From Bacillota bacterium (GTDB taxonomy: Bacteria > Bacillota > Clostridia > Acetivibrionales > Acetivibrionaceae), in contig JAEWSG010000008.1 of assembly GCA_023398495.1 (NCBI GenBank), forward strand, positions 1-64,000: a stretch of DNA of 64,000 nt, given 5' to 3'. Each line of letters opens with the position of its first letter. Position 1 is the first letter of the stretch. Made by a program: the position numbers and the translations under genes. The notes below the pieces were generated by a model. The model was not told the DNA's origin. It saw nothing but the letters and a program-made list of their open reading frames with translations, and did not search any database. Positions 1-8,597 of the stretch are shown piece by piece.

Positions 1-3000
1 CTTCTGCACCTTCTTTTTCAATTACATCAACTACATTATTGTTGGCTGTCGGATGGAATTTAACCAATATTTCACCCACCAAACCCACCTTGGGCTTTTC
101 TACATTATTTATTTTAAAATTATCAAACTCTTCTACTATTTTGTATACATTTTCTTTAAATGTACTGTGTTTTCCACTTCTAATCGACTCTTTACATTTT
201 TCAACCCATGAATTGTACAAAAGGTTTGCAGAACCTTTTATTTTTTCATAAGGCCTGACCCTGTAAAGTACCCTCATCAAAAGGTCACCATACACCAGAC
301 CAATTAAAACCTTGTTTAAAAGCCCTGGTGTTTTCTTAAATCCAGGATTCTTTTCAAGTCCGGCAAAGTTTAGTGAAATGACCGGTATATGGGACATATT
401 GGCATTTTTCAACGCCTTCCTCAAAAAACCAATATAGTTGGTTGCCCTGCATCCACCGGCAGTCTGACTTATCATAACCGAAGTATTATTTAAGTCATAA
501 TTACCCGACTTTAGTGCTTCAATAACCTGACCCACAACAATAATAGAGGGATAACATGCATCATTATTTACATACTTAAGCCCTTCATCTACTGCTGTTC
601 GATCAACTGACGGAAGAATTTCAACATTGTAACCTGAAGCGTTAAATGCCTCTTCCAGAAACTGAAAGTGCATGGGAGACATTTGAGGAACAATTATAGT
701 ATGTCTCTTTCTCATCTGCTTGGTAAACGGAACTTTTTTGCAGCCAGAAGCCCCGTTTATAAGCTCATAACCGTTCTTATCCCTTTCATCCATTGCAGCC
801 TTAAGGGATCTGATACGAATTTTTGCGGCTCCAAGGTTATCTATTTCATCTATTTTAAGAACTGTATATATCTTACCTCTACTGGATAATATCTCTTCAA
901 CCTGGTCGGTAGTAACAGCATCAAGACCACAGCCAAACGAGTTAAGCTGAATAATCTCAATATCTTTCCTATCCTTGACAAAGCTTGCAGCCCTATACAA
1001 TCTTGAGTGATACATCCATTGGTCAACTACCCTCAACGGCTTTTGCACATTGCCAAGATGAGCAATTGAATCCTCAGTCAGAACAGCCATTCCAAAGCTG
1101 GTAATAATGTTGGGTATTCCATGGTTAATTTCAGGGTCAACGTGATAGGGCCTTCCTGCAAGTACTATACCTTTACCGCCTGTTTCTTCAAGATATTTCA
1201 GGACCTCTTCTCCTTTACTTCTTATATCCTGCTTGGCATTTTCAATTTCTCTCCATGCCTTTTCTGCGGCGGTCTTTATTTCAGCCTTGGTAATGCCAAA
1301 TACATTAAATTCCTCGTAAAGCCTCTGTGTCAAACGCTTTCTATTGTTAAAAGGTAAAAACGGGTTCATAAATACTATTCCGCTTTCCTTTATCACATCC
1401 ATATTGTTCTTGATCACCTCAGGATATGAAGTAACTATAGGACAATTATAATGATTGTCTGCATCCTTATATTCATTTGTCTCATAAGGAAGGCAAGGAT
1501 AAAAAATAATATCTACACCCCTCTTTATAAGACTCATAATGTGTCCATGTACAAGTTTTGCAGGATAGCATGCAGACTCAGAAGGTATAGTCTCAATGCC
1601 AAGCTCATACACCTTTTTTGAAGATCTTGGAGACAACTCTACCCTGTATTTAAGTTCTGTAAAAAATGTAAACCAAAAGGGGTACTCCTCGTAAATATTG
1701 AGTACTCTAGGAATCCCTATAGTCCCCCTGTATGCCTGATCCTGCTTTAACGGAGCATAGGAAAAAAGCCTTTTGTACTTGAAATCATAAAGATTCGGAA
1801 CATTCTCGTTCTTCTCTTTAACGCCTGCACCCCTTTCACATCTGTTCCCGGATACAAACTCTTTGCTGCCCTCGAATCTGTTTATAGTTAATAAACAATT
1901 ATTGCCGCATAGATTACATCTTCGCATTGATACTTCCATATTGAACTTTGAAAGTCTGTCCTCATTCAATAACGTACTGCTGTAGCCCTCTTCATATCTC
2001 TCATGAGCTATAAGTGCGGCTCCATAAGCTCCCATAAGCCCTGCAATATCAGGTCTTACTGCTTTCTTTCCCGAAATCAGTTCAAAGCTTCTCAATACTG
2101 CATTATTGTAAAAAGTTCCTCCTTGAACAATAACCTTATCGCCGATTTCTTCAGGATTCCTTATCTTTATAACCTTCTGAAGTGCATTTTTTATGACAGA
2201 GTAAGACAATCCAGCCGATATATCTCCAACCGACGCCCCCTCCTTCTGTGCCTGCTTAACTCTTGAATTCATAAACACAGTACATCTTGAGCCTAAATCA
2301 ACAGGTTTTCTTGCCGATAGTGCCTCGTTGGCAAAATCCCTGACCTCCATATTGAGCGAGTACGCAAACGTCTCGATAAAAGACCCGCAGCCTGACGAAC
2401 ACGCTTCATTGAGCATGATGCTATCTATAACACCATTTTTTACTCTGAGGCATTTCATGTCCTGGCCGCCAATATCTAATATAAAGTCCACACCGGGCAG
2501 TATTTTCTCTGCAGCCTTGTAATGTGCAATAGTCTCTATCTCTCCAACATCCACCTCAAGGGCTGATTTAATAAGACCCTCACCATATCCGGTAACAGTT
2601 GAATTGGCTATTGTGGCTTTTTGCGGAAGTTTCTTGTATATCTCTTTTAATATGCTCACAGCGGAATTCAAAGGACTTCCGTTATTGCTTCCATAATACG
2701 AATAAAGAATCGAACCATTTTCATCGATAAGAGCTGCTTTTGTTGTGGTAGAACCTGCATCAATTCCGAGAAAACACTTTCCTTCAAATTCTTCTATATT
2801 CCTTGTCCCAACCTTTGTTTTGCTGTGCCTTTCAGAGAACTCCTCCAGTTCTTTCTCATTCTTAAATAGTGGTTCTAATCTTTCAACTTCGTGAACTATT
2901 ACTTCGTTCAAAAGATGCAGCTTGCCCTCTAAAGATTTAAACGAAACAGGAATTAAGTTTTTAGACGATATTGCCGCACCTAATGCAACATACAACTGAG

Positions 3001-3733
3001 CACTGTCAGGAAAAACAATCTGGTGCTCGGGAATCTTTAGTGTCTCGACAAACCTCTTCCTCAGTTCGGACAAGAATTGAAGAGGTCCTCCCAAAAATGC
3101 TATATTACCCCTTATAGGTTTTCCACAAGCTAATCCGCTAATTGTCTGATTTACAACAGATTGAAAAACAGAAGCTGCAATATCTTCTCTTGCTGCTCCT
3201 TCATTTATCAGTGGCTGAATGTCCGTCTTTGCAAAAACTCCACACCTTGCAGCAATCGGGTATATCACCTTATGCCCTTTAGCCAACTCATTAAGACCTG
3301 CTGCATCGGTCTTAAGCAGCGAAGCCATCTGATCTATAAATGCACCTGTACCACCGGCACAAGTACCATTCATTCTTTGCTCTATTCCACCTTCAAAATA
3401 TGTTATTTTGGCGTCTTCACCACCTAATTCAATTACAACATCAGTATGTGGAATAAAAGTCTCTATTGCCTTTGTGCTGGCAACAACTTCCTGAATAAAG
3501 GGTATGTCTATCCACTCCGAAACTGAGATTCCTCCAGATCCGGTCACCATTATAGTTATTTCTTCATCTGAAAATAAATTGTAAGCCTCACTGATGAGTG
3601 AGTATATTGTCTTTCTGATATCAGAATAGTGTCTTTGGTATTTACCGAATAATACTTTGTCAAATCTATCAAGTACAACCAGTTTCACAGTGGTCGATCC
3701 TACATCCAGTCCTACATGCAAAAATTTCTTCAT
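1..3733 (-). CDS. 2-hydroxyacyl-CoA dehydratase activator-type protein, two BadF/BadG ATPase domains plus DUF2229 (3' end outside window)
   Basis: I translated this frame by hand; it stays open to the left edge, giving about 1244 codons with the C-terminus missing. Residues 1-260 form a BadF/BadG-type ASKHA ATPase (GLDVGSTTVKL near residue 8) with the CAGGTGAF region that carries the cluster-ligating Cys in activases. A second copy starts near residue 320 (GIDAGSTTTKAALID), followed by a Cys-rich segment (RCNLCGNNC, about residue 600) and a DUF2229-type region. The family couples ATP hydrolysis to reduction of 2-hydroxyacyl-CoA dehydratases in anaerobes; the role of this long stand-alone form is not established. 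No dehydratase gene is adjacent. The ATG at 3733 has no good Shine-Dalgarno sequence, and an in-frame stop lies about 14 codons upstream. Confidence 0.88.
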   Translation of the reverse strand, partial: MKKFLHVGLDVGSTTVKLVVLDRFDKVLFGKYQRHYSDIRKTIYSLISEAYNLFSDEEITIMVTGSGGISVSEWIDIPFIQEVVASTKAIETFIPHTDVVIELGGEDAKITYFEGGIEQRMNGTCAGGTGAFIDQMASLLKTDAAGLNELAKGHKVIYPIAARCGVFAKTDIQPLINEGAAREDIAASVFQSVVNQTISGLACGKPIRGNIAFLGGPLQFLSELRKRFVETLKIPEHQIVFPDSAQLYVALGAAISSKNLIPVSFKSLEGKLHLLNEVIVHEVERLEPLFKNEKELEEFSERHSKTKVGTRNIEEFEGKCFLGIDAGSTTTKAALIDENGSILYSYYGSNNGSPLNSAVSILKEIYKKLPQKATIANSTVTGYGEGLIKSALEVDVGEIETIAHYKAAEKILPGVDFILDIGGQDMKCLRVKNGVIDSIMLNEACSSGCGSFIETFAYSLNMEVRDFANEALSARKPVDLGSRCTVFMNSRVKQAQKEGASVGDISAGLSYSVIKNALQKVIKIRNPEEIGDKVIVQGGTFYNNAVLRSFELISGKKAVRPDIAGLMGAYGAALIAHERYEEGYSSTLLNEDRLSKFNMEVSMRRCNLCGNNCLLTINRFEGSKEFVSGNRCERGAGVKEKNENVPNLYDFKYKRLFSYAPLKQDQAYRGTIGIPRVLNIYEEYPFWFTFFTELKYRVELSPRSSKKVYELGIETIPSESACYPAKLVHGHIMSLIKRGVDIIFYPCLPYETNEYKDADNHYNCPIVTSYPEVIKNNMDVIKESGIVFMNPFLPFNNRKRLTQRLYEEFNVFGITKAEIKTAAEKAWREIENAKQDIRSKGEEVLKYLEETGGKGIVLAGRPYHVDPEINHGIPNIITSFGMAVLTEDSIAHLGNVQKPLRVVDQWMYHSRLYRAASFVKDRKDIEIIQLNSFGCGLDAVTTDQVEEILSSRGKIYTVLKIDEIDNLGAAKIRIRSLKAAMDERDKNGYELINGASGCKKVPFTKQMRKRHTIIVPQMSPMHFQFLEEAFNASGYNVEILPSVDRTAVDEGLKYVNNDACYPSIIVVGQVIEALKSGNYDLNNTSVMISQTAGGCRATNYIGFLRKALKNANMSHIPVISLNFAGLEKNPGFKKTPGLLNKVLIGLVYGDLLMRVLYRVRPYEKIKGSANLLYNSWVEKCKESIRSGKHSTFKENVYKIVEEFDNFKINNVEKPKVGLVGEILVKFHPTANNNVVDVIEKEGAE

Positions 3734-4105
3734 AGACAACGCAGCCAGCTTTAAGCCGCATTCACACCCCTTTCAAACTACATCCACCCTTATGATAGTC
3801 TAACAACTATTTTAACTATATGTTTCCCGAAAGACATTTTACATTAGTAGAAACAATTAAATCTTATTATTAAAAACCTGCTTAAAAGCATATTCCAAGA
3901 AAATTATCCAATCCAAAACCTATGTTTACATAAAGCATTTTACACCAACAGTAATTCCAACTGCAAGCGTTATGCCAACAATAGGAAACTGTATATTTTC
4001 CCATACTAATAATATACATTTATATATTTATATGTTAATCAATCAAAATATTCTATACATTAGTTTAAAATCCATAAAACAAATATTGAAACGATACAGC
4101 TCACC
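3734..4105. other. intergenic, no gene recognised
   Basis: This AT-rich gap of about 370 bases lies between the activase start and the lepB stop. I found no convincing coding frame, T-tailed hairpin or tRNA. The activase promoter should lie here on the minus strand, but no clear -35/-10 pair stands out. Confidence 0.5.
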
Positions 4106-4612
4106 TTATAATAAATCAAAGGTATTAAACGGAAAAAACCTTAACAAAGCTTTTCCGGTAATATTCTCAATACTCTCTGTACCTATGATTCTACTATCCT
4201 TGCTCTCATTCGGAAGCCTGTTATCACCAAGAACGTAAACACATCCCTCTTCAACTCTGACCTTACTGAAATTTTTATCCACCTCCAAAGTGGTCTTTCC
4301 GTTTATATAATCTTCTTTTAATTCTTCCTCATTTACATAAACCTTACCATCACGAATTTCAACAAGATCACCTTCAATACCTATTACCCTCTTTATTATC
4401 GGACTTGTTCTTAAATCTAATTTTTCGGGATCGTTAATCGTTACAATATCACCTCTACGTATATTGCCCAATCTTGGACTTATCTTTTCGATTATAAGCC
4501 TGTCACCATTGTGAAGAGTTTTTTCCATAGAGTTTCCGCTTACAACAGTAATCTGTGCAACATAATTGACTATGAGCACACCTAACACTACTGCTATAAA
4601 AATGTGTACCAC
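4106..4612 (-). CDS. lepB: signal peptidase I
   Basis: This is a type I signal peptidase that removes signal peptides from exported proteins at the outer face of the membrane. One N-terminal membrane anchor (about residues 3-22) is followed by the catalytic Ser motif SGNSMEKTL, the catalytic Lys in IIKRVIGIEGD, and the conserved YVLGDNR box. The frame from the GTG at 4612 encodes 168 aa, slightly short for the family. The same frame continues upstream to a TAA just before a strong AAGGAGG, adding residues that read like the normal cytosolic start (KEVLDW), but with no ATG, GTG or TTG there. The real start may therefore be a rare codon near 4657. The gene stands alone, separated from aspS by a terminator. 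Confidence 0.93.
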   Translation of the reverse strand: MVHIFIAVVLGVLIVNYVAQITVVSGNSMEKTLHNGDRLIIEKISPRLGNIRRGDIVTINDPEKLDLRTSPIIKRVIGIEGDLVEIRDGKVYVNEEELKEDYINGKTTLEVDKNFSKVRVEEGCVYVLGDNRLPNESKDSRIIGTESIENITGKALLRFFPFNTFDLL

Positions 4613-4825
4613 CCAATCCAGAACCTCTTTTAATACTGGATACTTATCCGTAACAATTCCTCCTTATTATAATGTAGCTTAAAAACCTTTATACTTTACA
4701 AATACCCATATTATTAAATTGTATATAATTTATAACCTTTTTTCAAGTAAACTTAGCTGAATATAATGCCATATTTTTTTATCTTCTGGCAAAACTGCAC
4801 AAAACTCAGGGTTTTGTTGCATAAA

Positions 4826-4872
4826 AAAGGAACTGAGCACTGACTTAATACTACAGTTCCTTTAATTATAAA
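4826..4872 (-). terminator. Rho-independent terminator after aspS
   Basis: On the minus strand a hairpin with arms AAGGAACTG and CAGTTCCTT is followed directly by a T run. It lies just past the aspS stop and ends the hisS-aspS unit before lepB. Confidence 0.75.
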
Positions 4873-4896
4873 GGTCAAAGTTACAATGTAAAAAAC

Positions 4897-6681
4897 TTAT
4901 TGATTGTTCAGCTTTATATGAAGCTCATCAATCTGCTTTTCTTCAACCACATCCGGGGCATTTGACATCAGATCTGAAGCATTCTGTACCTTAGGGAAGG
5001 CTATTACATCTCTGATACTACTTCTTCCGGCCATTATCATAATGAGCCTGTCAAGTCCAAACGCAAGCCCACCATGAGGAGGTGTCCCGTACTTAAATGC
5101 CTCAAGCAGGAAGCCGAACCTATCCCATGCCTGTTCTTCGGTAAAGCCTAACAGTTTAAACATCTTTGACTGCATAGACTGGTCATGTATCCTTATGCTT
5201 CCACCGCCTATTTCGGTCCCATTCAGGACAATATCATAAGCCTTTGCTCTTACCTTACCGGGGTCTGTATCAAGATATTGGACGTCTTCATCCATAGGTG
5301 ATGTAAACGGATGATGCTTTGCAACCCAGCGTTTTTCTTCTTCATCATGCTCAAGCAAAGGAAACTCAGTGACCCATAAAAACTTGAACTCTTTATCATC
5401 TATAAGGTTGAGTTTTTTAGCTACTTCAAGTCTCAACTGTCCGAGTGAATCATACACTATTTCGTTTTTGTCTGCAACAAAGCAAATCAAGTCACCTGGC
5501 TCGGCCTCAACTCTTTCAAGAATAGCCTTCATTTCATCCTCGTTAAAGAATTTGGTAATTGAGGATTTCAATTCATTTTCCTCAACCACAATCCACGCCA
5601 TTCCCTTAGCTCTGTACAATTTTACAAGTTCAACCAGACCATCTATTTCCCTTCTACTGTAAAGCTTTCCACAACCTTTTGCATTTATAGCTCTTACACT
5701 GCCACCGTTTTTAACTGCATCTGAGAACACTTTGAAGCCACAGTTTTCAACAAGGTCAGACAGGTTTACAAGCTCAAGTCCAAACCTGATATCGGGTTTA
5801 TCTGATCCAAATCTGTCCATAGCTTCCTGATATGTCATTCTAATGAAGGGGGTTTCGAGTTTGATGCCTAAAGCCTCATCAAAAGCTTTCTTAATAAAGC
5901 CTTCATTAATCTCAAGGACATCTTCAACATTTACAAAGGACATTTCAAGGTCTATCTGTGTGAATTCAGGCTGTCTGTCAGCTCTTAAATCCTCATCCCT
6001 GAAACACTTTACAATCTGGAAGTATCTATCAAACCCGGATACCATCAATAGCTGCTTAAAAAGCTGCGGTGATTGAGGCAGGGCAAAGAACTTCCCAGGA
6101 TGAACCCTGCTTGGAACAAGATAGTCTCTTGCACCCTCCGGCGTACTTTTTGTAAGCATAGGTGTCTCAATTTCCAAAAATCCGTTTTCATCGTAATAAT
6201 CTCTTGCAATTTTAGCAACCTTGTGTCTTAGCATGAGATTTCTTTGCATATCCGGCCTTCTCAAATCAAGGAATCTGTATTTAAGTCTAAGTGTTTCATT
6301 AACATCAGAGTCTTCTTCAATATAAAAGGGAGTTGTTTCAGCATTGCTCAAAATTCTTAGTTCTTTTGCAATAATTTCTATTTCGCCTGTCAATAATTTG
6401 GTGTTGAGTGCCTCCGGTGCCCTTCTGGCCACCTCTCCGGTGACTGCAAGTACAAACTCGCCTCTGATCCCCTCAGCTTTAGCAAATATTTCACTGCTGA
6501 CTTGATCGTTAAATACTATCTGGAGTATTCCACTTCTATCCCGAAGATCAACAAATATTAAGCTCCCAAGGTTTCTTCTCTTATGAACCCAGCCCATAAC
6601 AGTGACCGTTTGCCCTAAATTTGAGGCATTTAGCTCTGTACATCTATGAGTTCTTTTCATTCCATAAATCGATTCGCCCAT
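4897..6681 (-). CDS. aspS: aspartyl-tRNA synthetase
   Basis: A class II aminoacyl-tRNA synthetase of bacterial AspRS length (594 aa) that charges tRNA-Asp. The N-terminal OB-fold anticodon-binding domain (about 1-110) includes GWVHKRRNLGSLIFVDLRD. The catalytic core carries motif 2 (CFRDEDLRADRQPEFTQID, about residue 220) and motif 3 (GLAFGLDRLIM, near the C-terminus); the bacterial GAD insert lies between them. The ATG at 6681 follows GGAGGAATTGTT, a good ribosome binding site. It sits 35 bases behind hisS in one transcript, so both synthetases should be controlled by the T-box upstream of hisS. A terminator follows. I see nothing unusual. It could be a non-discriminating form, which cannot be told from sequence here. 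Confidence 0.98.
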   Translation of the reverse strand: MGESIYGMKRTHRCTELNASNLGQTVTVMGWVHKRRNLGSLIFVDLRDRSGILQIVFNDQVSSEIFAKAEGIRGEFVLAVTGEVARRAPEALNTKLLTGEIEIIAKELRILSNAETTPFYIEEDSDVNETLRLKYRFLDLRRPDMQRNLMLRHKVAKIARDYYDENGFLEIETPMLTKSTPEGARDYLVPSRVHPGKFFALPQSPQLFKQLLMVSGFDRYFQIVKCFRDEDLRADRQPEFTQIDLEMSFVNVEDVLEINEGFIKKAFDEALGIKLETPFIRMTYQEAMDRFGSDKPDIRFGLELVNLSDLVENCGFKVFSDAVKNGGSVRAINAKGCGKLYSRREIDGLVELVKLYRAKGMAWIVVEENELKSSITKFFNEDEMKAILERVEAEPGDLICFVADKNEIVYDSLGQLRLEVAKKLNLIDDKEFKFLWVTEFPLLEHDEEEKRWVAKHHPFTSPMDEDVQYLDTDPGKVRAKAYDIVLNGTEIGGGSIRIHDQSMQSKMFKLLGFTEEQAWDRFGFLLEAFKYGTPPHGGLAFGLDRLIMIMAGRSSIRDVIAFPKVQNASDLMSNAPDVVEEKQIDELHIKLNNQ

Positions 6682-6716
6682 AACAATTCCTCCAACAAAT
6701 ATAATAAGTAGTTTGT

Positions 6717-7970
6717 TTACATCTTCAAACGCTCAATAAGCGTATCCATGCTTATATCCTTAGTCTCTCCCGTTTGCATATTCTTTAAGACTGCCTTATT
6801 GCTCTCTACCTCGTTATCACCAAGAACTACCGAATATGTAGCTCCCAGTTTATCCGCATATTTCATCTGAGCTTTAACACTCTTACCCATCAAATCTGTT
6901 TCAGCACTGAATCCTGCCTGCCTGATTTTATATACAAGCTTCTGAGCATATTTTTGTGCCGTTTCACCTATAGTGGCAATATAAACATCAATAGCTTCAG
7001 CCTTTGGAATTTCAATGCCCTGACTCTCCATAACCAGCAAAAGCCTTTCTATACCGATTGCGAAACCAATTCCCGGTGTTGGCGTACCACCGCATTCTTC
7101 AATCAGTCCGTCATATCTTCCGCCACCGCATACAGTCCCTTGTGCTCCTATATTTTTAGAAACAAACTCGAATACAGTCTTTGTATAGTAATCAAGCCCT
7201 CTTACTATATTTTTATCAATTTTATAAGTAATTCCCAGATTATCAAGCCCGTCCTTCAAACCTTCAAAGTGCTTGCTGCAACCTTCACACAGATTATCCA
7301 CTAAAGCTGGTGCATCCTTTGTATAAACTTTGCAGCTCTCTTCCTTGCAATCAATAATCCTGAGAGGATTCCTTTCATATCTTGTCTTACATGTGCCGCA
7401 CAATTTATCAAGATTGGGTTTAAAGTATTCCATAAGCTTCTTATTATATTCTCCCCTGCATTCAGGGCAGCCTATACTGTTTATATTGAGCTCAATATCT
7501 TTTATACCCAGCCTTTCAAAAAACATACTCAGCATACTTATTATCTCAACGTCAACCAAAGGCCCCTGAGAACCGAAACATTCAACACCGAACTGGTGAA
7601 ACTCCCTATACCGGCCCTTTTGTACATTTTCATACCTGTAAGCCGTTATATTGTAATAAAGCTTTACAGGTGCTGGTAATGAAGCCATACCATTTTCAAT
7701 ATAACTACGGACAACTCCGGCAGTTCCTTCAGGTCTTAGAGTTATACTTCTCTCTCCTTTATCAAGAAAAGTGTACATTTCCTTCTGAACAATGTCAGTG
7801 GTATCTCCGACACCCCTTTGAAACAACTCAGTGTGTTCAAAAACCGGAAGACGAATTTCTTTATATCCGAAATTGTTACACAGCTCAGAAATCTTCTTTT
7901 CTACATACTGCCACTTATATACCTCAGATGGCAGTATATCCTTTGTTCCCTTTGGTGCTTTTATTGCCAT
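6717..7970 (-). CDS. hisS: histidyl-tRNA synthetase
   Basis: A class II synthetase of 417 aa charging tRNA-His. It begins IKAPKGTKDILPSE, with motif 2 region RPEGTAGVVR near residue 85, the histidine-specific GGGRYDGL near 285, motif 3 GIGFAIGIERLLL, and a C-terminal anticodon-binding domain. I chose the ATG at 7970 because GGAGGTAATT lies directly before it; the in-frame ATG four codons upstream overlaps that ribosome binding site. First gene of the hisS-aspS operon, downstream of a complete T-box leader and its promoter. Confidence 0.97.
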   Translation of the reverse strand: MAIKAPKGTKDILPSEVYKWQYVEKKISELCNNFGYKEIRLPVFEHTELFQRGVGDTTDIVQKEMYTFLDKGERSITLRPEGTAGVVRSYIENGMASLPAPVKLYYNITAYRYENVQKGRYREFHQFGVECFGSQGPLVDVEIISMLSMFFERLGIKDIELNINSIGCPECRGEYNKKLMEYFKPNLDKLCGTCKTRYERNPLRIIDCKEESCKVYTKDAPALVDNLCEGCSKHFEGLKDGLDNLGITYKIDKNIVRGLDYYTKTVFEFVSKNIGAQGTVCGGGRYDGLIEECGGTPTPGIGFAIGIERLLLVMESQGIEIPKAEAIDVYIATIGETAQKYAQKLVYKIRQAGFSAETDLMGKSVKAQMKYADKLGATYSVVLGDNEVESNKAVLKNMQTGETKDISMDTLIERLKM

Positions 7971-8045
7971 AATTACCTCCAAAAAATCTCAATAATTTTT
8001 ATAGACCAAAAATCCAATAGAGCTTTGTACCTAAATTTCTCAACT

Positions 8046-8084
8046 AAAAACCCCTCGTCTGACTGTTTTGTCAGGGACGAGAGG
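8046..8084 (-). terminator. T-box regulated terminator
   Basis: Stem of roughly 13 pairs (CCTC-CGTC-CTGAC with GTCAG-CGAGGGG, small bulges) followed by TTTTT on the minus strand. It is the regulated terminator of the hisS T-box leader. Confidence 0.85.
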
Positions 8085-8320
8085 TTGTTATTCCCGTGGT
8101 ACCACCCTATTAGGATGGAATATAAAATTCCATTCCCACTCAATGTTCTATTAACGCAGAACTTACGGATCGGCCTAATCACATAATACTTTCAACCAAC
8201 CAACTCCCGGGTGTCTTTTCACCAAACCGTATCCTAAGTGTACTCCCAGTCACGATACACTCTCCCTTAAGGCAGCATCGGCTACTTTTCCCGCTCATCG
8301 TCATTAATTCAAATTATAAT
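8046..8320 (-). ncRNA. T-box riboswitch leader of hisS-aspS
   Basis: Read on the minus strand, the leader has a stem I with GGGAAAAGTA on the 5' side and the AGAGAGTG-like bulge, and a specifier loop containing GACAC (8211-8215). It continues with a stem III hairpin (GGAAT...ATTCC) and the hallmark T-box AGGGTGGTACCACGGG (about 8094-8110). It ends in a strong terminator (8046-8084) whose 5' arm overlaps the antiterminator. Uncharged tRNA pairing to the specifier and T-box prevents termination. The promoter at 8328-8356 places the start of transcription near 8320. The GAC (Asp) triplet sits at the usual specifier position; CAC (His) overlaps it. Confidence 0.93.
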
Positions 8321-8327
8321 TAAGTAC

Positions 8328-8356
8328 ATTTTATCGGGAAGACATGCAAATGTCAA
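8328..8356 (-). promoter_or_regulatory. sigma-A promoter of hisS-aspS
   Basis: On the minus strand TTGACA (8351-8356), a 17-base spacer and TAAAAT (8328-8333) form a near-consensus promoter placed correctly for the T-box leader. Confidence 0.8.
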
Positions 8357-8383
8357 TACCAAATCTTTTATTTGATTTTATTT

Positions 8384-8586
8384 GAGGTGCATGTAATAAA
8401 TATGAAGAAAAAATATTCCAGAAACTTAAGTTCCGCAGTCTAGAGCCTGTAAATACTCCTCGGGGTCGAGCAAAACTCGCTTCGCTCAGACAATGCTCTC
8501 CCTTTCCTCGTCGCATTAACAGGCTCTACAACTTGCTTCACAATGTTTCTTCCATATTTTTCTTCACTTAAACTAACATACACCCC
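8384..8586. repeat. MITE-like repeat, family R1, copy A
   Basis: A 203-bp non-coding element closely similar to copies B (25552-25756) and C (42292-42505). Subterminal inverted repeats (GAAGAAAAAATATTCCAGAAAC against the opposite end read in reverse) enclose a central GC-richer hairpin. The ends read GAGGTGCAT and ATACACCCC, and the 8-bp sequence TTTTATTT flanks both sides (8376-8383 and 8587-8594), a probable target duplication. It lies between the hisS promoter and the 3D-protein gene. Confidence 0.8.
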
Positions 8587-8597
8587 TTTTATTTCCC

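Noticed and set aside
3972..4238. 88-aa plus-strand frame
   Set aside because: Overlaps lepB antisense and has the AT-rich composition of a chance frame. A short hydrophobic minus-strand frame near 3940-4010 also lacks any start codon.
8331..8516. 61-aa minus-strand frame
   Set aside because: It lies inside R1 copy A; the same sequence in other copies gives unrelated frames, and there is no ribosome binding site.
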